NCBI RefSeq assembly: GCF_001696615.3
Contig: NZ_CP032279.1
Span: forward strand, 3,224,001-3,288,000
DNA: 64,000 bases
Direction of reading: 5' to 3'
DNA from: Acinetobacter sp. WCHAc010034
GTDB taxonomy: Bacteria; Pseudomonadota; Gammaproteobacteria; Pseudomonadales; Moraxellaceae
Every line of letters starts with the position of its first letter. Position 1 is the first letter of the stretch. Under the pieces are notes generated by a model. It worked only from the letters and a program-made list of their open reading frames with translations. It was not told the DNA's origin and did not search any database. Below, one piece after another: positions 1 to 8,787 of the stretch. The position numbers were made by a program, and so were the translations under genes.

Positions 1-1
1 G

Positions 2-1993
2 CTGACCGGGCTGCTGTCCTTTATTGCCAATAAGACCGATGAGCGCAATGTCTTCATGGCGGTGCGCCAGCAAAAAGCGCGGATTTTCCCGGCTTCAACT
101 CTGCATAAAACCAATACCCCGTGGGTGATGGCTTTTGAAATGGTGGAAACTTCTCAGGTTTATTTGCGCACATTGGCGAAAATTGAGCCGGAATGGATTC
201 TGCTGGCGGCGCCGGATCTGCTGAAGCATCATTATTTTGAACCGCACTGGTCGAAAAAAGCCGGCGTGGTGAATGCCTATGACCAGATTTCATTATTCGG
301 CTTGATTATTGAGCCGAAGCGCGCCATCAATTATGAGAAAGTCGATCAGCCGGCCGCTCATGAAATCTTCCTGCGCGATGCGCTGACCACCGGCCACTTA
401 GGCATCACGCCGCCATTCTTAAAGCATAACTTGCTGAAGCTGGAAGAAGTGGAGCGGGTTGAAGACAAGCTGCGCCGCCGTGATCTGGTGGTGGATGAAG
501 AAACCATTTACCAGTTCTATGCTTCGAAAGTGCCGCCGGAAGTGGCCAGCCGGAGCAGTTTTGAAGACTGGCGCGCAACGGTAGAGCCGCAGAATCCGCG
601 CTATTTATTTGTCGATGACGATGCGCTGTGGATGAATGACCGCCCGGCGACGCAGCAGTTTCCAGACGCATTGCGCAACGGCGAACTGCGCTTGGCGGCC
701 AGCTACCGTTTTGACCCCAGCCATGATGAAGATGGCGCAACGGTCCGCATTCCCGTGCAGGCGCTGCCGCAGGTGGATGAAAACCTGTGGTCTTGGGGCA
801 TTCCCGGCTGGCGTCAGGACTTGATTGAAGCATTGCTGAAGTCTTTGCCTAAAGATAAGCGCCGCAGCCTGGTGCCGATTCCAGATACCGCGCGCAAACT
901 GGTTTCACGCATTGATGCGGTCAATCTGCAGCAGCATATTTTAAGCTTTCTGGCCTTTCAGCTGCGCGGCGAGCAAATCACGGAAAAAGACTTTTCTTTT
1001 GAGCGCGTAGAGCAGTACCTGCTGCCGCTGATTAAAGTGATTGATGAAAAAGGCCGCGTGATTGAGCAGGGCCGCGACTTAAGCGAGCTGAAAGCGCGCT
1101 GCCGCACCGAAACTCACAGCCCGGTCAAGCAGCTGAAAGGCGAGTTCAAGGCCTTTCCTGAAAGCTTTGTCTTTGAAGCTTCGCAAAAAGTGACTGGCGT
1201 AGTGGTGAAGCAGTATCAGGCTTTGGTGCCCGGCAAAAGCTTTGCGGACTTAGAGCAGAAAGATGAAACCGGCGTGGTGATTCAAACCTTCAATGACCAG
1301 AACGAGGCCATCAAGCAGCACCGCCAGGGGGTGATTCATCTGGTGCATATGCAGCTGGGCGACCTGGTGCGCCAGCTGAAAAAGCAGATTTCCAAGCCGC
1401 TGGCGTTGGCGTATTCACCATTGGGCGACAAAGCTAAATTGGAGCAGATGCTAGTTTATGCTACACTGCAGCTTGCAATAAATGAGCTTCCTGTCAATGC
1501 GGAAGAGTTCCAAAGCTTGGTTTTAAATGTAAGGAAATCTTTCTTAACGCATGGGCAGCAGGCGCTGCAGGTTTTAACTGAGATTTACATTCAATGGCAG
1601 GATATCCGCCGCAAACTGCTGCTTGCAGACGATTCTGTGTTTGGAAAAAACATTGATGACATTGAAGATCAGCTGGATTTGATGAGCCTTGCGGACTTTG
1701 TCTATGTAAAATCTTCCGATGTGTGGCAGGAATTTCCGCGCTATTTGAAGGCCTTGGTCTTGCGTTTAGAGCGCTTGCCCAATAACCTGCAAAGGGACAA
1801 CGCCGCCATTGATCAAGTTGACCCGTGGATGGAAAAATTATTCAAGTTTAAAAATGACACCCACCTTAAAGAATTGTATTTCATGGTCGAGGAGCTGCGC
1901 ATTTCACTGTTTTCTCAGCCGATGAAAACCAAGATGCCGGTTTCGCCAGCCCGTTTGCAGAAAGCATGGGAACGGCTTGGAATCAGTTCATAG
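2..1993 (+). CDS. hrpA: ATP-dependent RNA helicase HrpA, C-terminal part (5' end outside the window)
   Basis: The reading frame is open from base 2, so this is the end of a longer gene. The visible 663 residues lack the DEAH helicase motifs, which lie upstream of the window. They match the C-terminal half of HrpA: an OB-fold-like stretch near the start (about residues 15-70, with a motif close to IEPEWI) followed by the long DUF3418-type region. HrpA is a cytosolic DEAH-box RNA helicase that in E. coli acts on mRNA processing and on stalled or collided ribosomes. The frame ends 26 bases before the next start, and the following gene has its own ribosome-binding site. The ATG at 56 is internal, not the true start. 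Identity is confident from the C-terminal sequence. Confidence 0.9.
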   Translation: MTGLLSFIANKTDERNVFMAVRQQKARIFPASTLHKTNTPWVMAFEMVETSQVYLRTLAKIEPEWILLAAPDLLKHHYFEPHWSKKAGVVNAYDQISLFGLIIEPKRAINYEKVDQPAAHEIFLRDALTTGHLGITPPFLKHNLLKLEEVERVEDKLRRRDLVVDEETIYQFYASKVPPEVASRSSFEDWRATVEPQNPRYLFVDDDALWMNDRPATQQFPDALRNGELRLAASYRFDPSHDEDGATVRIPVQALPQVDENLWSWGIPGWRQDLIEALLKSLPKDKRRSLVPIPDTARKLVSRIDAVNLQQHILSFLAFQLRGEQITEKDFSFERVEQYLLPLIKVIDEKGRVIEQGRDLSELKARCRTETHSPVKQLKGEFKAFPESFVFEASQKVTGVVVKQYQALVPGKSFADLEQKDETGVVIQTFNDQNEAIKQHRQGVIHLVHMQLGDLVRQLKKQISKPLALAYSPLGDKAKLEQMLVYATLQLAINELPVNAEEFQSLVLNVRKSFLTHGQQALQVLTEIYIQWQDIRRKLLLADDSVFGKNIDDIEDQLDLMSLADFVYVKSSDVWQEFPRYLKALVLRLERLPNNLQRDNAAIDQVDPWMEKLFKFKNDTHLKELYFMVEELRISLFSQPMKTKMPVSPARLQKAWERLGISS

Positions 1994-2019
1994 CAGGCAA
2001 TTTCAATCAGGAGTTTTAC

Positions 2020-3135
2020 ATGGGCATCCGCATTACCGGTACGGGCGTATATCACCCAGAGCACGTCATTACCAATGAAGAGTTAGTTGAAGGTTTAAAT
2101 GCCTATGTGGAACAGTACAATCAGGACAATGCGAAAAAAATCGCAGCCGGCGAACTGGAAGAGCGCCGCGGTTCAAGCGCCGAGTTCATCGAAAAAGCAT
2201 CGGGTGTAAAGCAGCGCTATGTTGCAGAAAAATCTGGCATTTTAGATCCGAAACGCCTGCGCCCCCTGCTGCATGTGCGCGCAGATGACGAGCTTTCCAT
2301 TCAGGCGGAGTGGGGCATCAATGCCGCCAAGCAGGCGATGGCGCAGGCCGGCGTCACAGCTGAAGACATTGATGTGGTGATTTTATCCTGCTCAAATATT
2401 CAGCGCGCATACCCGGCGGTGGCGATTGAAATCCAAAGCGCTTTGGGCATTCAGGGCTATGCCTATGACATGAATGTCGCCTGTTCCGCTGCCACTTTCG
2501 GCATTAAGCAGGCCTATGACGCCATTAAAGCCGGCGCGCGCCGCGTGCTGCTGGTGAATGTCGAAATTACTTCAGGCCATACCGACTTCCGTTCGCGCGA
2601 CTGCCATTTTATTTTCGGCGATGTGGCTGCGGCTTCCATCATTGAAGAAACCGAAAGCAAAGCCGGCTTTGAAGTCTTGGACATCAGCCTGTTCACGCAG
2701 TTCTCCAACAATATCCGCAACAACTTCGGCTACCTGAACATGAGCGAAGCAGAGGCGGATATCGACAATAACCGCTTCCGCCAGGACGGCCGCAAAGTGT
2801 TTAAGGAAGTCTGCCCGCTGGTTGCGAAAATGATTACCGCGCAGCTGGAAAAAAATCAGATTGCGCCGGTCAATGTGAAGCGCTTCTGGCTGCATCAGGC
2901 CAATGCCAGCATGAATGAGCTGATTCTGAAGCTGGTGGTCGGCAAAGAGCATGCGCAGCCGGATTTAGTGCCGATTATTCTGGATGAGTTTGCCAATACT
3001 TCATCTGCAGGCGTGATTATTGCCCTGAACCGCAGCGCGGATCAGGTGGATGACGGCGAATACGGCGTGCTTTGCTCATTTGGCGCCGGCTATTCGGTCG
3101 GTTCTATTCTGGTGCAGAAACAAGCCGCTGCCTAA
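2020..3135 (+). CDS. beta-ketoacyl-ACP synthase III family protein
   Basis: This 371-residue protein is a thiolase-fold condensing enzyme of the KAS III (FabH) group. The triad is complete: Cys155 in [10 protein letters not shown], His292 in WLHQANASM and Asn326 in FANTSSAG. Such enzymes join an acyl-CoA primer to malonyl-ACP to start fatty acid synthesis, or make specialised acyl products. It is longer than E. coli FabH (317 residues) because of an insertion near residues 28-85 rich in charged residues, a feature of a separate KAS III subgroup. I chose the ATG at 2020 because CAGGAG lies 7 bases upstream; the in-frame ATG at 1966 lies inside hrpA. Whether it is the housekeeping initiator or a side-path enzyme cannot be told from sequence. 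Confidence 0.85.
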   Translation: MGIRITGTGVYHPEHVITNEELVEGLNAYVEQYNQDNAKKIAAGELEERRGSSAEFIEKASGVKQRYVAEKSGILDPKRLRPLLHVRADDELSIQAEWGINAAKQAMAQAGVTAEDIDVVILSCSNIQRAYPAVAIEIQSALGIQGYAYDMNVACSAATFGIKQAYDAIKAGARRVLLVNVEITSGHTDFRSRDCHFIFGDVAAASIIEETESKAGFEVLDISLFTQFSNNIRNNFGYLNMSEAEADIDNNRFRQDGRKVFKEVCPLVAKMITAQLEKNQIAPVNVKRFWLHQANASMNELILKLVVGKEHAQPDLVPIILDEFANTSSAGVIIALNRSADQVDDGEYGVLCSFGAGYSVGSILVQKQAAA

Positions 3136-3136
3136 G

Positions 3137-3312
3137 TAATGCCAGTCAGTTAAGCATTTTTAATCCTCCCCAACCCTCCTTTTTCAAAGGAGGGAGCGTT
3201 TCGAAGTTCAATACCGTATTGAATTAAAGGGAGTTCCCCTCTTTTTCAAAGAGGGGTTAGGGGAGATTTATCAATCTGTAATAATGAAATTACGCTTAAC
3301 TGATCAGCATTA
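3137..3312. repeat. Compound inverted-repeat element with two internal hairpins
   Basis: The ends are inverted copies of each other: 3137-3155 (TAATGCCAGTCAGTTAAGC) matches the reverse complement of 3294-3312 at 16 of 19 bases. Inside are two palindromes of the same design, CCCTCC-loop-GGAGGG at 3174-3194 and CCCCTC-loop-GAGGGG at 3236-3256. An outer pair, TCCTCCCCAACC and GGTTAGGGGAGA, encloses both. The structure resembles REP/MITE-like intergenic repeats. It carries no reading frame. Confidence 0.6.
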
Positions 3313-3359
3313 GCTGCCTAAGCGCTTTTAACGCCGGCTGTTTCCGCCGGCGGCAGCAA

Positions 3360-3397
3360 ATGGCTGCGGTCCGCAATATGGGCCGCAGCCATTTTTT
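3360..3397 (+). terminator. Rho-independent terminator after the KAS III gene
   Basis: A perfect 10-bp stem (ATGGCTGCGG at 3360-3369 paired with CCGCAGCCAT at 3383-3392) is followed by a run of T. It lies downstream of the inverted-repeat element and about 80 bases before the next gene. It fits the end of the hrpA/KAS III transcript. Confidence 0.75.
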
Positions 3398-3481
3398 ATG
3401 TGCCGCGGATAAATAGGTAGAGCCGCGCAGAAACTTTGACTATATTAAAGCCAAGATCAATCACGGCTCCGAGGTGCGCAG

Positions 3482-5500
3482 ATGCAAAAACAGCAGGCGG
3501 TTTCCCGGCAGGCTGCAATTGCCCGGCAGCTGCAGCGCATATCGCCGGAACTTAAGCAGATTGTGCAGGATCAGCTGCAGCTTGCTGAAAAGCTGAGCGC
3601 GCATCGCCTGTTTAAAATTGCGCAGGAACAGCATCAGATTCAAATCGGCCATCAGCTGTTTTATGTGCAGTTTTTTACGCCAGACTGCCCGCCTGCAGAT
3701 GCCTCGCACGGGCTGGCGCATTGCCATTTTAGCTATGCCGGGCAAAAGGCTGAGCTGCTGGAAGAATTTTTTCTGCAGGAAGTGCACTTCCTGACCGGCG
3801 ATTTAAAAGCGCAGCATCCGCTGTTTTTGCGCAGCAAGGCCCAGCGCCTGAGGGAACTGCTGCTTGAGCAGCTTTACCTTTGGGCGGATGGCGCGGAACG
3901 GGTGAAAAAGGCGCTGCAGGGCATGAGTCTGGCGCAGGCGGAGCTGATTGATCAGCTGATGATGCAGGCGGAAGGCAGCCGCGGCGCAGCAATGCAGGAC
4001 TGGGTGCAGCGCCGGCAGCCGCTGCCGGCCGAGGCTCTGCAGGCTTTTCAGCAGATGTTCCGCTTAGACGCGGCGCTGGGGCAGGAGATTTTGCCCCTGC
4101 AGGCGCTGATGGAAAGCTATGATGATTTCTGCTTCAGCGCCGCGCAGTTTTTAGATCCGGCCATTTACCGGATCATGTCGCTGTCATTCCGCGAGCACTT
4201 CAGCCTGAATGATTTAATTGAGCATGAGGATGACATCCGGCTGCTGTATCCGCATGCGCGGGAGCAGCCGCATATGCTGGGTTTTGTCCGGCTGATGAAC
4301 CGCGAAGTCTGGCGCCGCGCCGATGCACTGTCTAAGCAGCACTTTCTGGCTGCAGACCCGCGCATCTGGCAGAAAAAAGCTGCGGTTTTGCCCCTGTTTG
4401 ACGGCACGCGGCCGGTCAATTGGCTGTTCAGGCAGCCGGCGGAGGTGCTGGACTGGGTCAGTCAGAATATTCAGCACGGCAGCGTCCGCACCGCAGTTGC
4501 CGCGCTGAGCTTTATTGACAGCAGTCAAATGCATCCGCAGGTGATTCTGGCGGCGCTGCAGTATTTCCAGCATGCGGCCGCGCGGCTGTTTATTCAAAGC
4601 TGCCACGACATCGCCGTGCAGGAAAACTGGTTTGAGCATCCGCAGAATACCGCAGCGGTGCTGCAGGGCACGCGCCAAGCCGTTGATGACACTAGGGCGG
4701 CGATCCGGCCTTCCATTCTGTATTTGGATGAATGGATTGCTTTGGCCGGCTGCATTGCCAAAGCGGATGGCGCCGCCCTGAAAAAGGTGCATTTAAGGCT
4801 CAGCCGGGTGATGCAGGCCTTTATGCTGCATCTGCAAAAAATAACCGCGGCTCTGCCTGCAGACCTCATGGCGTTTATTTTGCCGGAACGGCAGCAGGAG
4901 CGCGGCTTTTATACGGCGCTGCAGCGGCGCAGAATGCCGCCGGACAAGTTCCGTCAGCAGTTTTACCTGCAGGCCGGCGCCGTGCGCAAAACCGTGTTTG
5001 ACGCCTATGTGCGCGACTATTTAAGCGCCTATTTTACAGCCCATAAAACTGTGCCGAAAAGCGTGACCTGGATGGGGCTGTTTCATCAGGCCGCGGCTTG
5101 GCATGATCAGATTCAGAAAGAGGAAATCCTGTCCAAGCTGAAAAAGGATTTTTCCTTGGCGGCGTGGCGCCCGGTGTGCGCGCAGCCACAGCTGGAATTT
5201 GAACAGTGGCGCTTTGAAGAGCTGCAGAGCATTGAGCGGATTATTGAAGAGTCTAAAAGGTTCCGGCACTGCCTGGCGGCCAGCTATGCGCAGCGCATCA
5301 TTGAAGGCGAATATGTTGCGTTTCATATGGCGCATGCGCAGGCCCCGCACAGAATGACGCTGGGCTGCCGGCGTGAAAATGGCCGGCTGCTGTTCGATCA
5401 GCTGGAGCTGCCGGATAACGCCAAAGCCGATGAACTGTCTATGCAGGCCGCCCGGCGCTTTGTTGATTGGCTGAATCAAAATCAAAGCTCGGAAAATTAA
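3482..5500 (+). CDS. PcfJ-like domain protein, function unknown
   Basis: This 672-residue cytosolic protein has no signal peptide or membrane segment and is rich in Gln and Ala. The recognisable part is the C terminus: around His596-Cys597 the pattern RFRHCLAASYAQRIIEGEY, followed by a beta-rich stretch and a final DQLELPDNAKA-type turn, matches the PcfJ-like domain (a HC motif, then a hydrophobic GEY strand). PcfJ was named from an enterococcal conjugative plasmid, but relatives occur on many chromosomes and their biochemistry is unknown. The first 570 residues show only helix-rich, repeat-poor sequence. The ATG at 3482 follows GAGG at a usable distance. The next gene is a PIF1-type helicase 89 bases downstream. 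A link in DNA metabolism is only a guess. Confidence 0.6.
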   Translation: MQKQQAVSRQAAIARQLQRISPELKQIVQDQLQLAEKLSAHRLFKIAQEQHQIQIGHQLFYVQFFTPDCPPADASHGLAHCHFSYAGQKAELLEEFFLQEVHFLTGDLKAQHPLFLRSKAQRLRELLLEQLYLWADGAERVKKALQGMSLAQAELIDQLMMQAEGSRGAAMQDWVQRRQPLPAEALQAFQQMFRLDAALGQEILPLQALMESYDDFCFSAAQFLDPAIYRIMSLSFREHFSLNDLIEHEDDIRLLYPHAREQPHMLGFVRLMNREVWRRADALSKQHFLAADPRIWQKKAAVLPLFDGTRPVNWLFRQPAEVLDWVSQNIQHGSVRTAVAALSFIDSSQMHPQVILAALQYFQHAAARLFIQSCHDIAVQENWFEHPQNTAAVLQGTRQAVDDTRAAIRPSILYLDEWIALAGCIAKADGAALKKVHLRLSRVMQAFMLHLQKITAALPADLMAFILPERQQERGFYTALQRRRMPPDKFRQQFYLQAGAVRKTVFDAYVRDYLSAYFTAHKTVPKSVTWMGLFHQAAAWHDQIQKEEILSKLKKDFSLAAWRPVCAQPQLEFEQWRFEELQSIERIIEESKRFRHCLAASYAQRIIEGEYVAFHMAHAQAPHRMTLGCRRENGRLLFDQLELPDNAKADELSMQAARRFVDWLNQNQSSEN

Positions 5501-5589
5501 CAGCTTAGGCATGCCGCTGCATGATTGGCGTCTGATCGCGCTTAACATTTCAGCCAAAACTCGTTAGGCTATAGCCGTTCTTTTACGGT

Positions 5590-7314
5590 ATGGGCCATAT
5601 GAAACAGGAAACTGCACTCAAATTATTAAAAGCGGGCGAGAACGTCTTCTTAACCGGTTCAGCGGGTGCAGGCAAGACCTATACGCTTAATCAGTACATC
5701 AACTATTTAAAAGCGCGCAAAGTGCCTGTCGCCATTACCGCATCGACAGGCATCGCAGCCACCCACATGAACGGCATGACCATTCATACCTGGGCGGGCA
5801 TCGGCATTAAAGATGCGCTGTCTGATGATGACTTAAAGCGTATGAAAGAGCGCAAATACCTGAAAGAGCATTTGGAAAATGCCCAAGTGCTGATTATTGA
5901 CGAAATTTCCATGCTGCATGCCAAGCAGCTGAATCTGGTCAATAAAGTGCTGAAATATTTTAAGGAAAGCGAAGAGGCCTTTGGCGGCATTCAGGTGATT
6001 GCTGCCGGAGATTTTTTCCAGCTGCCGCCGGTCGGCAAAAATGATGAGCGCAACCGCGACAAATTCTGCTTTATGTCCGAAGCGTGGGTCGAAGCCAAAT
6101 TCCGCGTGTGCTATCTGAGCGAACAGCACCGCCAGGGCAATGACTATCTGAATGATATTTTAAACGCCATCCGCGGGCAGAGCATTACGCAGGAGCATCT
6201 GCAGGCGCTGAAGCAGACCCGCAGCCAGAATATCGGCGAAACCTTTACCCGCCTGTATACCCACAATATGGATGTGGACAGCATCAACTTTAAGCATCTG
6301 AATGAAATTGATCAGGAATCGCGCCAGTTTGATGCGCAGTGCGACGGCAATGCCAAACTGGTTGAAACCCTGAAATCTTCGGTGCGCGCGCCGGAAAACC
6401 TGACGCTGAAAAAGCATGCCAAAGTGATGTTTGTCAAAAACAACTTTGACTTGGGCTATATCAACGGCAGCTTGGGCGAAGTGATTGCCTTTGAAGAAGA
6501 TGACGAATATGGCGTGCTGCCGAAAGTCAAGCTGACTGACGGCACGACTTTAACGGTCGAGCCGGAAACCTGGTCGGTGGATAATGATGAAGGCAAAACT
6601 ATTGCCAGCTTCCAGCAGATTCCGCTGCGCTTGGCATGGGCCATTACCATCCATAAATCGCAGGGCATGACCTTGGAGCAGGCTGAAATCAATCTGGCCA
6701 ACACTTTTGAAAAAGGCCAAGGCTATGTTGCCTTGTCCCGCTTGAAGACCTTGGATGGCTTAAAGCTGCTGGGGCTGAATGATCAGGCGCTGGAGCTGGA
6801 CAGTCTGGCGATTAAAGCTGACCGCCGTTTTCAGGAGCTGTCCGCCGAAGCCGATGAGCACTTTGCTGAAGCGGATTTTACCGCGCAGCATAAGGCCTTT
6901 ATCCGGCACTGCGGCGGCACGCTGAATGAATATGAAATTGAGCGTAATGAGAAGAAACTGGCGAAAACTGGCGGCAAGCAGAATTATGCTTCCGCAACGC
7001 TGGATGAAACGCGCGCGCTGTTTGAAGGTGGCTATGATATTCCGGACATTGCGCAGGAGCGCGGCTTGACGCCGGCGACCATTATCAACCACTTGGGCCG
7101 CCTGCAGAAAGAGCAGGGCCTGGACATTTCGGTCGCTAACCCCGGCGAAGAAGCGGTTGAGCAGGTGCGTAAAATCTACAAGCGTTTAAGCAAGCGTCAG
7201 GAAGCGGGGCATTTCAATGATGACGGCAGCATTAAGCTGCGTCCAATTGTTGAGCAGACCAGCCCGCGCATGGGCTATGATCAAGTGCGCTTGGCGCTGC
7301 TGTTTGTGGAATAA
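5590..7314 (+). CDS. PIF1-family DNA helicase with C-terminal helix-turn-helix
   Basis: This 574-residue protein is a superfamily 1B helicase. Walker A is GSAGAGKT (23-30), Walker B is LIIDEIS (101-107), motif III is AGDFFQLPP (139-147), and the UvrD/RecD-like C-terminal motifs are AITIHKSQGMTLEQ (351-364) and GYVALSRLK (378-386). PIF1 enzymes unwind DNA 5' to 3' and clear G-quadruplexes and stalled forks. After the helicase core, residues about 475-510 form a helix-turn-helix-like segment (GYDIPDIAQERGLTPATIINHL), as in bacterial relatives with an HTH_40/RQC-type tail. An alternative start is the in-frame ATG at 5599. Cytosolic; expressed on its own, since no gene overlaps it. Confidence 0.85.
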   Translation: MGHMKQETALKLLKAGENVFLTGSAGAGKTYTLNQYINYLKARKVPVAITASTGIAATHMNGMTIHTWAGIGIKDALSDDDLKRMKERKYLKEHLENAQVLIIDEISMLHAKQLNLVNKVLKYFKESEEAFGGIQVIAAGDFFQLPPVGKNDERNRDKFCFMSEAWVEAKFRVCYLSEQHRQGNDYLNDILNAIRGQSITQEHLQALKQTRSQNIGETFTRLYTHNMDVDSINFKHLNEIDQESRQFDAQCDGNAKLVETLKSSVRAPENLTLKKHAKVMFVKNNFDLGYINGSLGEVIAFEEDDEYGVLPKVKLTDGTTLTVEPETWSVDNDEGKTIASFQQIPLRLAWAITIHKSQGMTLEQAEINLANTFEKGQGYVALSRLKTLDGLKLLGLNDQALELDSLAIKADRRFQELSAEADEHFAEADFTAQHKAFIRHCGGTLNEYEIERNEKKLAKTGGKQNYASATLDETRALFEGGYDIPDIAQERGLTPATIINHLGRLQKEQGLDISVANPGEEAVEQVRKIYKRLSKRQEAGHFNDDGSIKLRPIVEQTSPRMGYDQVRLALLFVE

Positions 7315-7359
7315 AGCCGGCCGCTGAGCTAATGTGGATCAGCATAGGCGTTTTGCAAT

Positions 7360-7420
7360 AAGCGCCTTCGCTTTTTTAGCCGTCACTGGCTTTGCCTGAA
7401 CCGGCCCGGCGCTTCAGGCA
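7360..7420 (+). terminator. Hairpins downstream of the helicase gene
   Basis: A short stem AAGCG-CCTT-CGCTT at 7360-7373 runs into a T tract, which fits a weak terminator. A second stem, TGCCTGAA at 7393-7400 with TTCAGGCA at 7413-7420, follows directly. Confidence 0.45.
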
Positions 7421-7499
7421 ATTAGTTGGGCTGTTTTATTCCATTTTGAGCAGCATCAGTTAAACTGGGGAATATTCCTAAACCACCATTTTTACAATT

Positions 7500-8486
7500 A
7501 TGGCGCTCACGGCTTGGTACACGCTTCGAAAATTTGTCTATAACAACTTGCATAATGATGACTATGAAACAGCATTCAGCCGCGGCCTCAACTATTTTCT
7601 AATTCTGCTGATTCTCGGCAATGCGGCCGCCGTGCTGCTGGAATCGGTCAATGATATCTATCAGTCCTACCGGTTATTCTTTGACCTTTTTGAAAATATC
7701 TCCATTGCTATTTTCAGCTTTGAATATCTGCTGCGGATCTGGTCGGCGGCTGAGCATGAGCCTTTTGAGTCGGCATGGAAAAACCGCCTCAAATGGGTGA
7801 AGAGCGGCGGCGCGGTGATTGACCTGCTGGCGATTTTGCCGGCCTATATCAATTTCTTTGTGCCGATCGACCTGCGTTTCTTAAGAATCCTGCGCTTATT
7901 GCGGCTGCTGAAGCTCACCCGCTATTTTGTTTCCCTGCAGATTTTGCTGCGGGTCATTGAGCGGGAAAAAGGCGCCTTTCAGGCGGTTATTTTTATTCTC
8001 AGCATCATGATTGTCATGGCGGCGGCCAGCGTCTATGTGGTGGAAAATAAAGCCCAGCCGGAGGTGTTCAACTCCATACCGGCGTCAATGTGGTGGGCCG
8101 TAGTGACTTTAACCACGGTCGGCTATGGCGATGTCACGCCGATTACCCCTTTAGGGCGCTTTTTAGGGGCAATTATCACTATTCTGGGGGTCGGGCTGGC
8201 GGCCTTGCCTGCCGGTATTCTGGCTAATGGCTTAGCCAATGAGCTGCAGCAGCGCAAGCAGTTTTTGGAGCTGAAATTCAGGGAACTGCTGCAGCGCTCT
8301 GAAATTGACTTGGCGGCGGATCAGGAAAAAATTGAGGAAATACGCAAAGAGGTCGGGCTGACGACGGAGCAAACCCACGACATTATTCTGCAGCTGATCC
8401 GCGAGCAGCGCGAAGAAGCGCTCAAGCAGGAGCGCGAGCAGTATGCCTATTGCCCGCATTGCGGCAAGAAACTGCCTGAATTGTAG
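7500..8486 (+). CDS. Voltage-gated-type potassium channel subunit with C-terminal CPHC tail
   Basis: This 328-residue inner-membrane protein has the six-helix layout of Kv channels. Helices lie near 30-50, 60-82 and 103-121. An S4-like helix with spaced Arg/Lys occupies 125-141 (LRFLRILRLLRLLKLTR). A further helix is at 160-181, then a pore loop with the K+ filter TVGYGD at 206-211 and a last helix near 216-240. The cytosolic tail is a charged, probably coiled helix (about 245-312) that ends in a two-cysteine knuckle, CPHC at 318-321, which could be half of a zinc site completed between subunits. It probably forms a tetrameric K+ channel setting membrane potential. The ATG at 7500 gives the full first helix; no strong ribosome-binding site is visible. 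Confidence 0.85.
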   Translation: MALTAWYTLRKFVYNNLHNDDYETAFSRGLNYFLILLILGNAAAVLLESVNDIYQSYRLFFDLFENISIAIFSFEYLLRIWSAAEHEPFESAWKNRLKWVKSGGAVIDLLAILPAYINFFVPIDLRFLRILRLLRLLKLTRYFVSLQILLRVIEREKGAFQAVIFILSIMIVMAAASVYVVENKAQPEVFNSIPASMWWAVVTLTTVGYGDVTPITPLGRFLGAIITILGVGLAALPAGILANGLANELQQRKQFLELKFRELLQRSEIDLAADQEKIEEIRKEVGLTTEQTHDIILQLIREQREEALKQEREQYAYCPHCGKKLPEL

Positions 8487-8490
8487 CTAA

Positions 8491-8548
8491 GGCTGCCTAT
8501 GCACGGCAGCCATTCCGCAGCCGCGTATCCGCAGCCGCGTATCCGCAG
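8491..8548. repeat. Small hairpin plus two tandem 14-bp units
   Basis: GGCTGCC (8491-8497) pairs with GGCAGCC (8505-8511). The unit CCGCGTATCCGCAG then occurs twice in tandem at 8521-8534 and 8535-8548, followed by TTTATTTTACTC. The arrangement (hairpin, GCGTATCCG, then an ACTTTACTC-like stretch) resembles the one at 47821-47912, so both may be copies of one dispersed repeat. The rest of this 301-base gap is AT-rich leader of the next gene. Confidence 0.5.
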
Positions 8549-8725
8549 TTTATTTTACTCGGCTATGAGGCGGCAATTGGATAAGCAGCATGATTTGCAG
8601 GGCATTTGAATTTAAAGCAGCAGCGCGGCTGCGCATTTTCAATTGGCGGTTTTGCCCGCAGTTGAATTTAAAAAATGAATGAAATTATTTTAAACAGTGA
8701 TAACATGAGTAAAATTCAATTTTAA

Positions 8726-8752
8726 AAGTGAAAAACTGACAGCTTTTCACTT
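8726..8752. promoter_or_regulatory. 27-bp perfect palindrome upstream of metR
   Basis: AAGTGAAAA at 8726-8734 and TTTTCACTT at 8744-8752 are exact inverted copies with a 9-base spacer, ending 35 bases before the metR start. It contains TGAA and TTCA half-sites, but their spacing (13) is not the 5 of the classic MetR box. It may be a LysR-type operator for autoregulation. No other use is evident. Confidence 0.45.
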
Positions 8753-8787
8753 GGAACCAGCCAATAGCGCATGCAGGAATACCACAC

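Noticed and set aside
4214..4792. 192-codon minus-strand frame opposite the PcfJ-like gene
   Set aside because: Antisense to a frame with recognisable C-terminal PcfJ features; no start signal or family motif of its own.
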